A stretch of 64,000 nt of DNA from Elusimicrobiaceae bacterium (GTDB taxonomy: Bacteria > Elusimicrobiota > Elusimicrobia > Elusimicrobiales > Elusimicrobiaceae), in contig JAFXOI010000035.1 in assembly GCA_017528825.1 (NCBI GenBank), forward strand, positions 1 through 64,000, given 5' to 3'. Positions 48,498 to 56,978 of the stretch are shown in pieces (the first letter of the stretch is position 1; every line of letters starts with the position of its first letter). Both the position numbers and the translations under genes were made by a program. The notes below the pieces were generated by a model. That model saw nothing but the letters and a program-made list of their open reading frames with translations, searched no databases and was not told where the DNA came from.

Positions 48498-49472
48498 ATG
48501 CCTAGCATATTTACCTCTCATCATTATCTTGTTTATTATATCGTGCTCACCACGATATTGATCCTGCTTACCTACTGGATTTCACGGCGTGTCTATTTGC
48601 GCAAAATGAAACGTGCCGTCATGAAGGCCGAGCATAATTATCAACAACAGGTAGCTGCCTTGCAAATGCAACTATCCGGTAAAGTGAATATGCTGGAAGG
48701 CATGGTGGAAAAGTTAAAACTTTCAAACCAAGAACTTAACCGCTTAAGCGAAATCCGTTCTAAATTTATGTCTATTGTGGCCCATGACTTGCGCCAACCG
48801 CTGACTTCTATTCAGGGTTTTACCTCGGTACTTATGATGGATAGCCCGCAGGGAGAAGGCAATAGCGAACAAATCGCATTGAATAATATCTTAAAAGCCA
48901 CAGACAATATGAACCAACTCATGGCCGACTTGATGGACATTTCGATGATTGAGTCCGGTAAATTTAATATGGATTTCAAGGAATTCAATTTCAACCAATT
49001 ATTAGATGATGTGCACGCCTTGCAACAGGTCAATGCACAAAAGAAAGGCATTTTTCTAGTCAAATACGCTTATCCAACGGACGTATTGGTATACGCAGAT
49101 CGTTTCCGTATTTCGCAGGTACTGAATAATTTATTGGGGAATGCCATTAAATTCTCTCCGCAAGGGGGACGCATCGCCGTAGAATATGTGATAGAGAACG
49201 GTTGGTTATTATGTGCTGTGCAAGACGAAGGCCCCGGCATTGCCCCGGATGAACAAGTTAAAATTTTCCAGAAATTTCATCAATCTGAACACGACCATAC
49301 AGCTCGCAAACAGGGCTGGGGGTTGGGTTTGTCTATTGCGCAAGAAATCGTCAATGCTCACCAAGGAGAAATTGGTGTGTCTAGTGCAGGGTTAGGGCAA
49401 GGGGCCACTTTTTGGTTCCGTATCCCGATCACGTCTAATACGCAACCGCTTGAAGGAGTCAGTGATTTATAA
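48498..49472 (+). CDS. Orphan membrane sensor histidine kinase
   Basis: 324 residues. One N-terminal membrane helix (YLVYYIVLTTILILLTYWIS, about 9-28), a coiled-coil stretch (about 45-90), HisKA with the phospho-acceptor His in SIVAHDLRQPLTSIQGF (about 97), then HATPase with LNNLLGNAIKFSPQGG (N box), VQDEGPGIAPDE (G1) and WGLGLSIAQEIV (G2). There is almost no periplasmic sensor region, so it may sense the membrane or a partner. No response regulator is in the window. Confidence 0.93.
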   Translation: MPSIFTSHHYLVYYIVLTTILILLTYWISRRVYLRKMKRAVMKAEHNYQQQVAALQMQLSGKVNMLEGMVEKLKLSNQELNRLSEIRSKFMSIVAHDLRQPLTSIQGFTSVLMMDSPQGEGNSEQIALNNILKATDNMNQLMADLMDISMIESGKFNMDFKEFNFNQLLDDVHALQQVNAQKKGIFLVKYAYPTDVLVYADRFRISQVLNNLLGNAIKFSPQGGRIAVEYVIENGWLLCAVQDEGPGIAPDEQVKIFQKFHQSEHDHTARKQGWGLGLSIAQEIVNAHQGEIGVSSAGLGQGATFWFRIPITSNTQPLEGVSDL

Positions 49473-50402
49473 CTACAGCGGTTGTTTGTAGTCTTCACCG
49501 ATGATAATACGCGCATCACAAATGGCGGTATCTTGTTTTTCCGATATAATTTCGTTATTGAGTCCCATTGCAGAGCTCAGTTGCTTGAGTTGGTTGCGCC
49601 GTCCGGTGAAATCAATGATGTGGGTTTGCGCTTGGCGTTCCCCGTGGAAGGTGTCGTACTGCAATACGTCTACCGACAGTAGGCCTTGCTGGGTTTTATC
49701 CCGCAGGTATTGAGTAAGTTCCATGGCGGCTCCTTTTTTGCCGGATGCATTTAAGATTTCCAGCAACAAGGGCCTGTCCTCTAAAGCTAACGGGGCCTTA
49801 TCTTCCACAGGAGCTAAAATACGGTCCGGCTCAACGGCGGGAGTAGTAGATTTAGAGGCCTTCTTTTTTGTTTTTTCTTCTACATTTTTAATGGTAATAT
49901 CCGTCAGTTCTAAGCGGCTCATGTCCATCGCATAGGATAAAAATTCCGCCGGGGAAAGATTGGTCCGCTTATCATGATAGGCTTGTAAATAATCCCACAG
50001 CAACTGTCCGGCCAATACGGGATTATATCTCCATTGAGTCAGGCGGTTTTTGAATTGCTCCCAAAACTCATCTCGTTTAAGCGTTTTTGGAATATAGTAT
50101 CGTACAGACAAAGTAGGCACTTGAGCTTGTTTGAGTAAATCGTGTGCATTATCAAAAGGAGCTTGAGGCAGTTTGCGCCGTTTAATGGTGGTCCATATGG
50201 ATTTGCGAGAGCTCGGATTATAGGCCGCCACCATAGCCGGTTGCGTCAAAATAGCGACGTATAAAGTGTCGTCTGCTTTTTGGGTAAGCGTGCGCACTGT
50301 TACAGACTGATATTGCGCTAGGGCCGCCCAACCTACCGCGCCTAACAGTCCCAACAAAAATAATTTACCTATTAGGCTGCGTGCTTTACCAGATGATTCC
50401 AT
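49473..50402 (-). CDS. LytR_C-domain membrane protein
   Basis: 309 residues. One N-terminal helix (LIGKLFLLGLLGAVGWAALA), then about 170 extracytoplasmic residues of unknown fold, a Lys-rich linker (KTKKKASKS), and a C-terminal LytR_C-like domain (LLLEILNASGKKGAAMELTQYL). LytR_C domains are often found on envelope proteins next to LCP ligases, but no LCP domain is present here. The start overlaps the end of the NadD-YqeK gene by 31 nt; no other in-frame ATG fits. Confidence 0.75.
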   Translation of the reverse strand: MESSGKARSLIGKLFLLGLLGAVGWAALAQYQSVTVRTLTQKADDTLYVAILTQPAMVAAYNPSSRKSIWTTIKRRKLPQAPFDNAHDLLKQAQVPTLSVRYYIPKTLKRDEFWEQFKNRLTQWRYNPVLAGQLLWDYLQAYHDKRTNLSPAEFLSYAMDMSRLELTDITIKNVEEKTKKKASKSTTPAVEPDRILAPVEDKAPLALEDRPLLLEILNASGKKGAAMELTQYLRDKTQQGLLSVDVLQYDTFHGERQAQTHIIDFTGRRNQLKQLSSAMGLNNEIISEKQDTAICDARIIIGEDYKQPL

Positions 50403-51505
50403 AATTCAATCCCTGCCGGACAAAGCCACTTTTGGCTGTCAATGGTGAACCATAATTTCCGGTTAGCGGCATATAAAAGCGCCTTCTCCAAATCCTGCAT
50501 GGCCAAGGTGCGTATCACAAAAGCATCTTTGTATTTGCGGTCTTTGGAAGAAATATCCGCCACGAACAAAATTTTACTTAATTGCGTCATGTTCAAGCTG
50601 CCCAATGTATGTTCTTCAATGGCGGTTAATACGTCACGGTCCTGTATTGAAAAAAGTTCTTGTGCCAGTTGCGCCGAAACAAACGAATGTAACAGCGCAG
50701 GTTCACATTTGCAAATATCTTCAAAATAGGGGATTTTTAAACGATGTTCTGTGCAATAATGAATTAAATCTTGAGCCGAAAATCCTTTGCCGGCATCATG
50801 CAAAATACCTGCCTGTACGGCTTTTTCGGTAGGGACTTCGTAGATATCGCTTAAGACGGCACATAATTCCGCCACTTTAATAGAGTGTAAATAGCGGTTA
50901 GGTTTAAGATGTTTCTTAAGCCAGCGATGTTGCTCTAACCCGTACAAATCATGCGCCAAAATGATTTTTCCCACTTCGGCCGATATTTTATCTGCCGGAA
51001 TTCCTCCGCTAGATAAAATATGAGTGCGCACGCGCGTGGAAGAAAGTTTCGGAAATTGGCCGGGGAGCATAATATGCTTAAAATCTACATGATTTTCTTT
51101 GAACCCCTTGCGGCGGCCGGCTACAATGGTAGTATGTTTGAAAATATAGTCTGCATTTTTCCAAGCGTGCAAATCGTTTAGGCAATCTGTTCCCACCAAC
51201 AGATAAATGTCCGCCTGGGGGTATCGTGTTTGTAGATATTGCACTAATTGATAAGAATAGGTTTTACCGCCCTGTTTGAATTCATAATCGTCAAAAATTA
51301 AATTAGTATCTAAAGCAGAAAAAGCGGCCTGTGCCATTTGCATACGCAAATGAAACGGGGTGGGGGACTTTGCCTTAAACGGAGATTGGTAAGCAGGAAC
51401 AATATGCGTTACATCCGGTTTAATGACGGCTAAAGCCTTTTTGAGCATGGCCACATGGCCTTTATGTACGGGGTCAAAACTGCCCCCAAAAACGAGTATT
51501 TTCAT
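50372..51505 (-). CDS. nadD: NadD-YqeK fusion: nicotinate-nucleotide adenylyltransferase with HD hydrolase
   Basis: 377 residues from the ATG at 51505; it overlaps the upstream oxidoreductase stop by 4 nt. Residues 1-180 are NadD (ILVFGGSFDPVHKGHVAML with the HxGH site, and SSTRVRTHI), which makes deamido-NAD. Residues about 190-377 are a YqeK-type HD domain (AGILHDAGKGF, HSFVSAQLAQELF, AIEEHTLGS); YqeK enzymes hydrolyse Ap4A. In Firmicutes the two are separate neighbouring genes, followed by rsfS. Here they form one protein and rsfS lies about 4 kb away. Confidence 0.92.
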   Translation of the reverse strand: MKILVFGGSFDPVHKGHVAMLKKALAVIKPDVTHIVPAYQSPFKAKSPTPFHLRMQMAQAAFSALDTNLIFDDYEFKQGGKTYSYQLVQYLQTRYPQADIYLLVGTDCLNDLHAWKNADYIFKHTTIVAGRRKGFKENHVDFKHIMLPGQFPKLSSTRVRTHILSSGGIPADKISAEVGKIILAHDLYGLEQHRWLKKHLKPNRYLHSIKVAELCAVLSDIYEVPTEKAVQAGILHDAGKGFSAQDLIHYCTEHRLKIPYFEDICKCEPALLHSFVSAQLAQELFSIQDRDVLTAIEEHTLGSLNMTQLSKILFVADISSKDRKYKDAFVIRTLAMQDLEKALLYAANRKLWFTIDSQKWLCPAGIELWNHLVKHAA

Positions 51506-52809
51506 GCTTGTATCCCTAATATAGAAGCGATTTCTTTCCCTTGTAATAAACTGCGTTCCATAAACGAATATTCCCAACAGCCATACCGTCCGGCACATAG
51601 CGTATGTTGTTGTTGTAACCAACGGGTAATCGTTGTTACAGCGTCCAAACGATATTTATCATATATGGCATAGGCCGGATTTAAGGTGCGCCAAAATGAA
51701 AAAAGGATTTTATCTTGCTCTTTTATTATACCTTTTTGGCATAGTGTCTTAAAAATGGCTTGTTCGGTCGCCTTACCGGGTGTGATTTTTTGAGTTGTTT
51801 CAATATACAGAGAGCTCGTGCCTTTGGGCGCATTGTATGGCGAAAAAGCACTTTGCATACCTACGCGGTAGAAAGGCATTTCCGGCTCAGGAAAATAAAT
51901 CCAGTGAAATGGCGTTATTTTTCGTCCGATGGCTATTTGAAAGACATATACCGAAGTACTCTTAAGTTTAGAGGCTTTTTGTTTGATATGCTTGGGCAAG
52001 CGGACACAACGCTGGAGAAATACCGGCAACGGCAAGGTATTGATTAGTGTGTCATAAGATACCCACTTGCCTTGAACGAGAGCTCGCTGATTGGCTAAAT
52101 TAATAGAGGTGACTTCTGCCGAAAGCCATGTATTAGGCACGCGCTCGGCCAATGCATCAGCCAGTGCGGCGCACCCTCCGGATTTAGGATAATAAAAATA
52201 GGAATTGTATCCCCAACTTTTTTTCCCGGGACGGCGTGCGCCTTGTTTAATTTGAGTTATGTTGGGGGTGGGGACAAAGGTGCCGCACCAATCACACGTT
52301 AATTCTGTTAGAGGTGTTTGCCAGAGCTTTTGATTGTAAGGTTTGAAAAAACATTCGTACATGTTGCGGCCAAAGGATTGTTGGGCCCATTGTTCAAAAT
52401 TTTTTGGGGATTGAATAGGCTGCTTGGCTGCTTGTAGGGCACCTTCCACGCAAGCACGACGATATTTGGCGGGCAACGCCCATAAATTGGCTTGGAACGG
52501 AAAAGGGATTTTGCGGCCATATAGATTAATAAAAGCGTTGCGTTTGTGTCGTAATAAATTCCCTTTTAACAAACGGCGCACTAATTGTTTGGTGTAGGGA
52601 TTGTGCAAGTGTAATAAATGGCCGGAATAATCAAAGGTGAATCCGTTTTTCACCTCGCTGGCACATAATCCCCCAAAAAATGAATTTTTTTCCACGACTA
52701 GGTAATCGGTTTGTTTCTGCTGTTCTAAATGATAGGCCGTGCTCAGACCGGTTAAACCACCGCCTAAAATCAAGTAACGCACGTGAAGGGATGAAGGTTT
52801 TTTAGTCAT
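51502..52809 (-). CDS. FAD-dependent amine oxidase / protoporphyrinogen oxidase-like protein
   Basis: 435 residues from the ATG at 52809, which overlaps the stop of the upstream WecA-like gene (ATGACTAA). The N-terminal FAD site is VRYLILGGGLTGLSTAYHLE followed by VVEKNSFFGGLCAS, and there is a C-terminal Gly/Arg region (AGRYGCWEYSFMERS). This is the family that includes HemG/HemY-like oxidases and UDP-galactopyranose mutase-like sugar enzymes. Being coupled to a polyprenyl sugar-phosphate transferase, a role in glycan synthesis is more likely than heme synthesis. Confidence 0.8.
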   Translation of the reverse strand: MTKKPSSLHVRYLILGGGLTGLSTAYHLEQQKQTDYLVVEKNSFFGGLCASEVKNGFTFDYSGHLLHLHNPYTKQLVRRLLKGNLLRHKRNAFINLYGRKIPFPFQANLWALPAKYRRACVEGALQAAKQPIQSPKNFEQWAQQSFGRNMYECFFKPYNQKLWQTPLTELTCDWCGTFVPTPNITQIKQGARRPGKKSWGYNSYFYYPKSGGCAALADALAERVPNTWLSAEVTSINLANQRALVQGKWVSYDTLINTLPLPVFLQRCVRLPKHIKQKASKLKSTSVYVFQIAIGRKITPFHWIYFPEPEMPFYRVGMQSAFSPYNAPKGTSSLYIETTQKITPGKATEQAIFKTLCQKGIIKEQDKILFSFWRTLNPAYAIYDKYRLDAVTTITRWLQQQHTLCAGRYGCWEYSFMERSLLQGKEIASILGIQA

Positions 52810-53836
52810 GTGTATGTCCCGAAATACCAATCAGATACAGCGCAATCATTACTGTTAGCAGTAGGGCAACGCCGTACACGCAAAGAGCAGGTAGTAGCGT
52901 AAGCCGCGTGGTCCAAAATGCAAGTATGTTAAATAGAACGCCTGCCGTTAAAAAAGATAATAAAATTGTTTTTGGGGAAATTCCTGCCCGTTGCAAACGT
53001 ATGACGGCATGATCGGGACTGCCCTGCAAAGGATTTTGCCCTTTTTGTAGACGTACTAAACTGACAAAAGAAGTATCAAATATGGGAACCGCTAAAATTA
53101 GTAAGGGTGCCAGAAAACCAACATTTGATAAAGTGCTGTAATCGGCTCCCATGGACAAGGCCGCTATCAGAAAACCGATTAATGTGCTGCCGCTATCTCC
53201 TAAAAAAGATTTCAAACGGCGGCTATGATTATACGGCCAAAAACCAAGGCAAGCTCCCAGTAGGGCGTAAGCTCCGAAATTGACATAAATTTGCTCGGAA
53301 GGGAGGGAAATAAAAATTAAACCCAGACAGCAAATAACAGCTTGCCCCACGCATAAGCCGTCAGCAATGTCTAATAAGTTAAATGCATTGGTAATTCCCA
53401 ACACCCACAAAAAAGTAAGCGTATAAGAAAGCACGGGGGAATCAAATAAGCTGATATGTACTCCATAACGCATAAGGCATAAGGTAGCCAGAATTTGTAT
53501 AAATAATTTAACGGAAATTCCTAAGCCGGCCGGCTTTTTCAAATCGTCTAATAAACCCAGCCCGAAAATCATGGCACCCCCGCATAAAATGCCGCGCAAA
53601 CTATGCAACGTTCCGGTGGGAAAATCAGTAGTATAACGAATAAAAAACAAACTGACTATTAATCCCGCCAACAAGGCGCAACCGCCCACTATAGGAGTAG
53701 ATTGAGCGTGATGTTTTAATCCGCCGGGGCTATCTAACAAGGCCGGTCCGATAGCTGCGCGTAGCAAAGGCAGTGCAATGGCGGTAGTCGTAGCGGATAA
53801 TAATACGGTTAACAAATAAAGTGATAATGTGCTCAT
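52802..53836 (-). CDS. WecA/TagO-like polyprenyl-phosphate sugar-1-phosphate transferase
   Basis: 344 residues with about ten membrane helices. It would join a HexNAc-1-phosphate to undecaprenyl phosphate, starting a surface glycan. Conserved loops of the MraY/WecA superfamily: GLGLLDDLKKPAGLG, TNAFNLLDIADGLCVG, LGDSGSTLIGFLIA and the SPDHAVIRLQRAG region. Divergent from the lipoprotein gene. The exact sugar is not determined. Confidence 0.9.
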   Translation of the reverse strand: MSTLSLYLLTVLLSATTTAIALPLLRAAIGPALLDSPGGLKHHAQSTPIVGGCALLAGLIVSLFFIRYTTDFPTGTLHSLRGILCGGAMIFGLGLLDDLKKPAGLGISVKLFIQILATLCLMRYGVHISLFDSPVLSYTLTFLWVLGITNAFNLLDIADGLCVGQAVICCLGLIFISLPSEQIYVNFGAYALLGACLGFWPYNHSRRLKSFLGDSGSTLIGFLIAALSMGADYSTLSNVGFLAPLLILAVPIFDTSFVSLVRLQKGQNPLQGSPDHAVIRLQRAGISPKTILLSFLTAGVLFNILAFWTTRLTLLPALCVYGVALLLTVMIALYLIGISGHTHD

Positions 53837-53860
53837 TTACTTTATATTATAATATTAAAA
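53837..53860. promoter_or_regulatory. Divergent promoter region of WecA-like and lipoprotein genes
   Basis: The nearly symmetric TATATTATAATATT offers -10 boxes on both strands. On the minus strand TATAAT (53851 to 53846) ends 9 nt before the WecA-like ATG; on the plus strand TATAAT at 53848-53853 precedes the lipoprotein ATG by about 40 nt. Confidence 0.45.
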
Positions 53861-53895
53861 AGGGCATCACCGCCGCAGTATTGACAGGAACAAAG

Positions 53896-54510
53896 ATGAA
53901 AAAATTTTTATTTGCAGGAATATGTCTGCTCGGTTTAGGAGCCTGTGCTTCTGTTCCGGTGCAGAAAAATTGTGCCGAAACAAAAATAATGCCTTCTTTA
54001 TTTGCCGAAGGAAAAACCTTAGCGGCTTTTTATATGCAGGCCAGTAGAAAACAATATGGGCTGGACGGAGTTTTAGAAATCAAGAAATTAGGTGTCAATG
54101 AGTATGAAATAAATGCCTTTTCCGCGGCGGGGGGATATCGTTTATTGCAGGCTATAGTTACCCCAGACAAAACGCAATATCAATTCCTCATTAAACAAGC
54201 AGACAAAGCAGTGGTGCGTGCTAAATTGCAACGTATGTGGACTTTGTTATTATTTCAGCCGGAGAGCATGAGCCGTTGCCAGCGTAAAGAGATGAAAACT
54301 TATATTTCGTATCAGGCTCCGTTTGCAAGAAAATATATATACGAAGATAAGAATTCTTATCCCGAACAAGTGCTTTCCAGCGCACTTTTCAACCGAACAA
54401 CGCTTTTCTTTAAGCACTATCAAACAGTAGCACAAGAGCAAGTGCCGGATGTATTGGAGTATCAAGACGGCGCAATAACGGTGCAACTGCAGCTAATTCG
54501 TCTGAAATAA
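53896..54510 (+). CDS. Lipoprotein of unknown function
   Basis: 204 residues from ATG 53896. A lipoprotein signal peptide with lipobox LGAC (MKKFLFAGICLLGLGACAS). The mature protein has alternating beta and helix-like segments (LDGVLEIKKLGVNEYEINAF) and could resemble a small outer-membrane lipoprotein such as those with LolB-type folds, but no family is recognised with confidence. An ACAGGAA site precedes the start. Single-gene unit with a terminator that overlaps the convergent next gene. Confidence 0.75.
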   Translation: MKKFLFAGICLLGLGACASVPVQKNCAETKIMPSLFAEGKTLAAFYMQASRKQYGLDGVLEIKKLGVNEYEINAFSAAGGYRLLQAIVTPDKTQYQFLIKQADKAVVRAKLQRMWTLLLFQPESMSRCQRKEMKTYISYQAPFARKYIYEDKNSYPEQVLSSALFNRTTLFFKHYQTVAQEQVPDVLEYQDGAITVQLQLIRLK

Positions 54511-54535
54511 GAGTGTGAATAGATAGGTCAATAGA

Positions 54536-55231
54536 TCAACCCTTTGTATTATCAAAGGGTTTTTTGTTGATAAATTGCTCGGATTGATCGGTTACGCGGT
54601 CCAATTCATTTTTGAGCGCCAGTGCGGCAGTTTCCAAATTGGTTTCCTCGGTAATATAAAACGCTTTTCCATAGGTAAAAGCAGTTTTTCCAAACGGTAA
54701 GGGTACGCGCATTTTATCCCAAGAACCAACTTTAAATTTGTGATTTAACGCACTTCCCACTGGAATAATAGGCAACCCTGTTTTGCGCGCCAAATATAAG
54801 ATACCGTGTTGAACTTGATAAATCGGACCTCGCGGACCATCCGGCGTGAGTATCGGATGATAGCCTTCTCGTACAGCGCGTATCATTTCAATTAATGCAC
54901 GTGCACCGCCGCGTGTAGAACTGCCGCGTACGGCTTTCATACCAAAATAGGGCAAAACGCGCGCAATATATTCCCCGTCTTTACTTTGGCTAATCAAGGC
55001 CGCCACTTTTTGCTTGCGGTAGGGATATAATAAGAAAAGCTGTTGATTGTGCCAAATGCAGTAAATATAATTTTTGCCCTGTTTTTCTAAAGCTAAAAAT
55101 TCATCGGTTTTGAACCAATACACGCGTGTAGTCCAGCCCAAAAAGACACTATAGCCGTAAATTAACCATGAAATCATTCGGCGTGATAGGGAAATGGGCT
55201 GTTGAGTAGATTTAGATTTGCGTTTGGCCAT
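54536..55231 (-). CDS. DUF374-type lysophospholipid acyltransferase-like protein
   Basis: 231 residues from ATG 55231. One N-terminal helix (WLIYGYSVFLGWTTRVYW) and then CIWHNQQLFLLYPYRK, LISQSKDGEYIARVLPYFG, VRGSSTRGGARAL, ILTPDGPRGPIYQVQHGILYLA and LPIIPVGSA, the pattern of the DUF374 group of the LPLAT superfamily. Members are thought to acylate lipid A precursors or other lipids in Gram-negative bacteria. The start overlaps the stop of the upstream unknown gene (TAATG). Its last codons double as a terminator of the convergent lipoprotein gene. Confidence 0.85.
   Translation of the reverse strand: MAKRKSKSTQQPISLSRRMISWLIYGYSVFLGWTTRVYWFKTDEFLALEKQGKNYIYCIWHNQQLFLLYPYRKQKVAALISQSKDGEYIARVLPYFGMKAVRGSSTRGGARALIEMIRAVREGYHPILTPDGPRGPIYQVQHGILYLARKTGLPIIPVGSALNHKFKVGSWDKMRVPLPFGKTAFTYGKAFYITEETNLETAALALKNELDRVTDQSEQFINKKPFDNTKG
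54538..54565 (+). terminator. Lipoprotein terminator inside the DUF374 coding end
   Basis: AACCCTTTG/CAAAGGGTT (54538-54546/54553-54561) and T6. On the minus strand the same bases encode the last residues KKPFDNTKG. Confidence 0.8.
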
Positions 55232-55860
55232 TATTTTTTCCCTTTTCGTTTCTTTTTCTGCCAAGGGACAATTAATACCACGGTAGCTTGTGGAGTCAAT
55301 TGTCCGTCTTGCCATGCCACATTGATTTTATCGCTGCTGATATGTGAAAGCAATTGCGGCAAGATTTTAGAGCTGGTCTCTAAATCAGCACGGGAGGCCT
55401 CTTGAAATAATTTGGGTTCGGGAGCCATACCTAATTTAGGTACATAGATAAATTGCGGCTCTTGTGCCTCATATTCTTCTTTTTCGGCCTGTTCTTTAAT
55501 TAAATCCAACACAAACAGGGTAGCCGTGCGTAAAAACTCAAACAACACTACTTGAGCAATCAACTGTTTTTCCGGAGCCCAATCTGCAATATAAGCAATG
55601 GGTTTGTCTCCTAAAGTCACGGCGCAAGCACTAAATATGCCTTGTGCTGCCACAGTTTGAGTGCCTAAATCCCATAGCACATTTTCATTTAACTCATACA
55701 CGGTGCCCGGATCTAGCTGCTGGGCAAGATCGAGCACAAATTTAGATAGCTCTATTTCGTTTGTTAAATTAGCCGCGGTTAAATCTAATCCTAAACGCAA
55801 AATCTTGCGCGTGATTTCTTTTTGGCGGGTACTAATCTTAAAACGTTTAATTTTTCGCAT
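55231..55860 (-). CDS. Protein of unknown function, 209 aa
   Basis: No family recognised. A basic N-terminus (MRKIKRFKISTRQKEITRKI), no signal peptide or membrane helix, and a middle region rich in Leu and Ala with the lines DLTAANLTNEIELSKFVLDL and IFSACAVTLGDKPIAYIADW. The C-terminus is strongly basic (WQKKKRKGKK). Repeated hydrophobic periodicity suggests an alpha/beta fold. It is translationally coupled to the DUF374 gene, so a role in envelope lipid or its regulation may be guessed at. Confidence 0.65.
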   Translation of the reverse strand: MRKIKRFKISTRQKEITRKILRLGLDLTAANLTNEIELSKFVLDLAQQLDPGTVYELNENVLWDLGTQTVAAQGIFSACAVTLGDKPIAYIADWAPEKQLIAQVVLFEFLRTATLFVLDLIKEQAEKEEYEAQEPQFIYVPKLGMAPEPKLFQEASRADLETSSKILPQLLSHISSDKINVAWQDGQLTPQATVVLIVPWQKKKRKGKK

Positions 55861-55917
55861 GGTATTTTAGACAACTTGTATATCAATCCCTAGCAGACAT
55901 TCATATCCAACCTGTCT

Positions 55918-55953
55918 TAAAAGAGGGCGCACCCGAGCGGAGCGCCCTCTTAA
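55918..55953 (-). terminator. secF terminator
   Basis: AGAGGGCGC/GCGCCCTCT (55922-55930/55942-55950) with TTTT on the minus strand, ending the yajC-secD-secF unit. Confidence 0.88.
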
Positions 55954-55961
55954 ACAAAGAC

Positions 55962-56978
55962 TTATCTTCTGTTGCGACGGCTTTTGCGCATGGCTTTTTT
56001 AGAAGGACCTTTCGTTCCTTCTTCCATGGCTGTTACCGGTTCTACTCTTTTGGGAGCCGGAGCCGGTTTGTATTCGTGTTTGGGCAAAGATTCCATATTT
56101 TTGCCGCCTTTAGTCCACACATACACCAACGGAGTCGTCAGTGCAATGGTAGTGTAGAAACCACAAATACAGCCCACCAACATAGCAAACGAGAAGGAGT
56201 TTAACGCTTCTCCACCGATAAAGTAAAGCACGAACAACGCACCAACTACGGTAATAGAGGTAATCGCCGTGCGAGAGAGAGTTTCGTTAATGGATAAATT
56301 AATGAGTTCTCCCAATGTTGCACGCGGGTTCAGACGCATATTTTCGCGGATGCGGTCAAAAATAACGATGGTATCGTTAATAGAAAAACCGGCTACCGTT
56401 AAGAATGCGGCTACCACTACGAGGTCAATTTCGCGCTGTGTAATAGCAAAAGCTACAGCCATCACAAATAAATCGTGGAACAGGGCTACTACGCCGGATG
56501 TGCCCCACAAGATATTGTTAAAGCGAAAGGCTACATAAATGATGATAAACACCAAGGATAAGATAATAGCCCACGCGGCCCGTTCAGTCATATTTTGTCC
56601 TACGGTAGGGCCTACGAAGTTAGTTTGCTGGACTACATAGGGAACATGCAAAGTGTTTAAGGCCGCTTCAATGCGAGCTTGCACTTCTCCTACATTGGAT
56701 TCGGTCCCTTTTTCACGTACCGCAAAGGTTTCATCTCCGTAACTCTGTAAGTCAGAGCTATGACCCGTTTGGCTCAAGGCCGCACGAATTTGGGCCATAT
56801 CCACTTTTTGCTCAAATTTGACTTGTACCATGGTACCGCCGGTAAAGTCAATGCCCAAGTTCAACCCTTTGGTAGAGAATAAGTAAATACCAAAGACAAA
56901 AATCAGGGCAGAAAGGGTAAAGTATATCTTTCTGTATTTGAGGAAATCAATGTGTGTTTTTGGGAAAAAAGTCATCAT
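55962..56978 (-). CDS. secF: Protein translocase subunit SecF
   Basis: 338 residues, six membrane helices. With SecD it uses proton flow to pull proteins through SecYEG. N-terminal KGLNLGIDFTGGTMVQVKFE, LSLVFIIIYVAFRF and FSINDTIVIFDRIREN are diagnostic. The tail is basic (KKAMRKSRRNRR). It overlaps the secD stop by 4 nt. Confidence 0.97.
   Translation of the reverse strand: MMTFFPKTHIDFLKYRKIYFTLSALIFVFGIYLFSTKGLNLGIDFTGGTMVQVKFEQKVDMAQIRAALSQTGHSSDLQSYGDETFAVREKGTESNVGEVQARIEAALNTLHVPYVVQQTNFVGPTVGQNMTERAAWAIILSLVFIIIYVAFRFNNILWGTSGVVALFHDLFVMAVAFAITQREIDLVVVAAFLTVAGFSINDTIVIFDRIRENMRLNPRATLGELINLSINETLSRTAITSITVVGALFVLYFIGGEALNSFSFAMLVGCICGFYTTIALTTPLVYVWTKGGKNMESLPKHEYKPAPAPKRVEPVTAMEEGTKGPSKKAMRKSRRNRR

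Noticed and set aside
52810-52830. Earlier TTG start for the FAD oxidoreductase
   Set aside because: The ATG at 52809 overlaps the stop of the upstream gene in the usual coupled way and leads directly to the FAD-binding fold. The extra residues add nothing.
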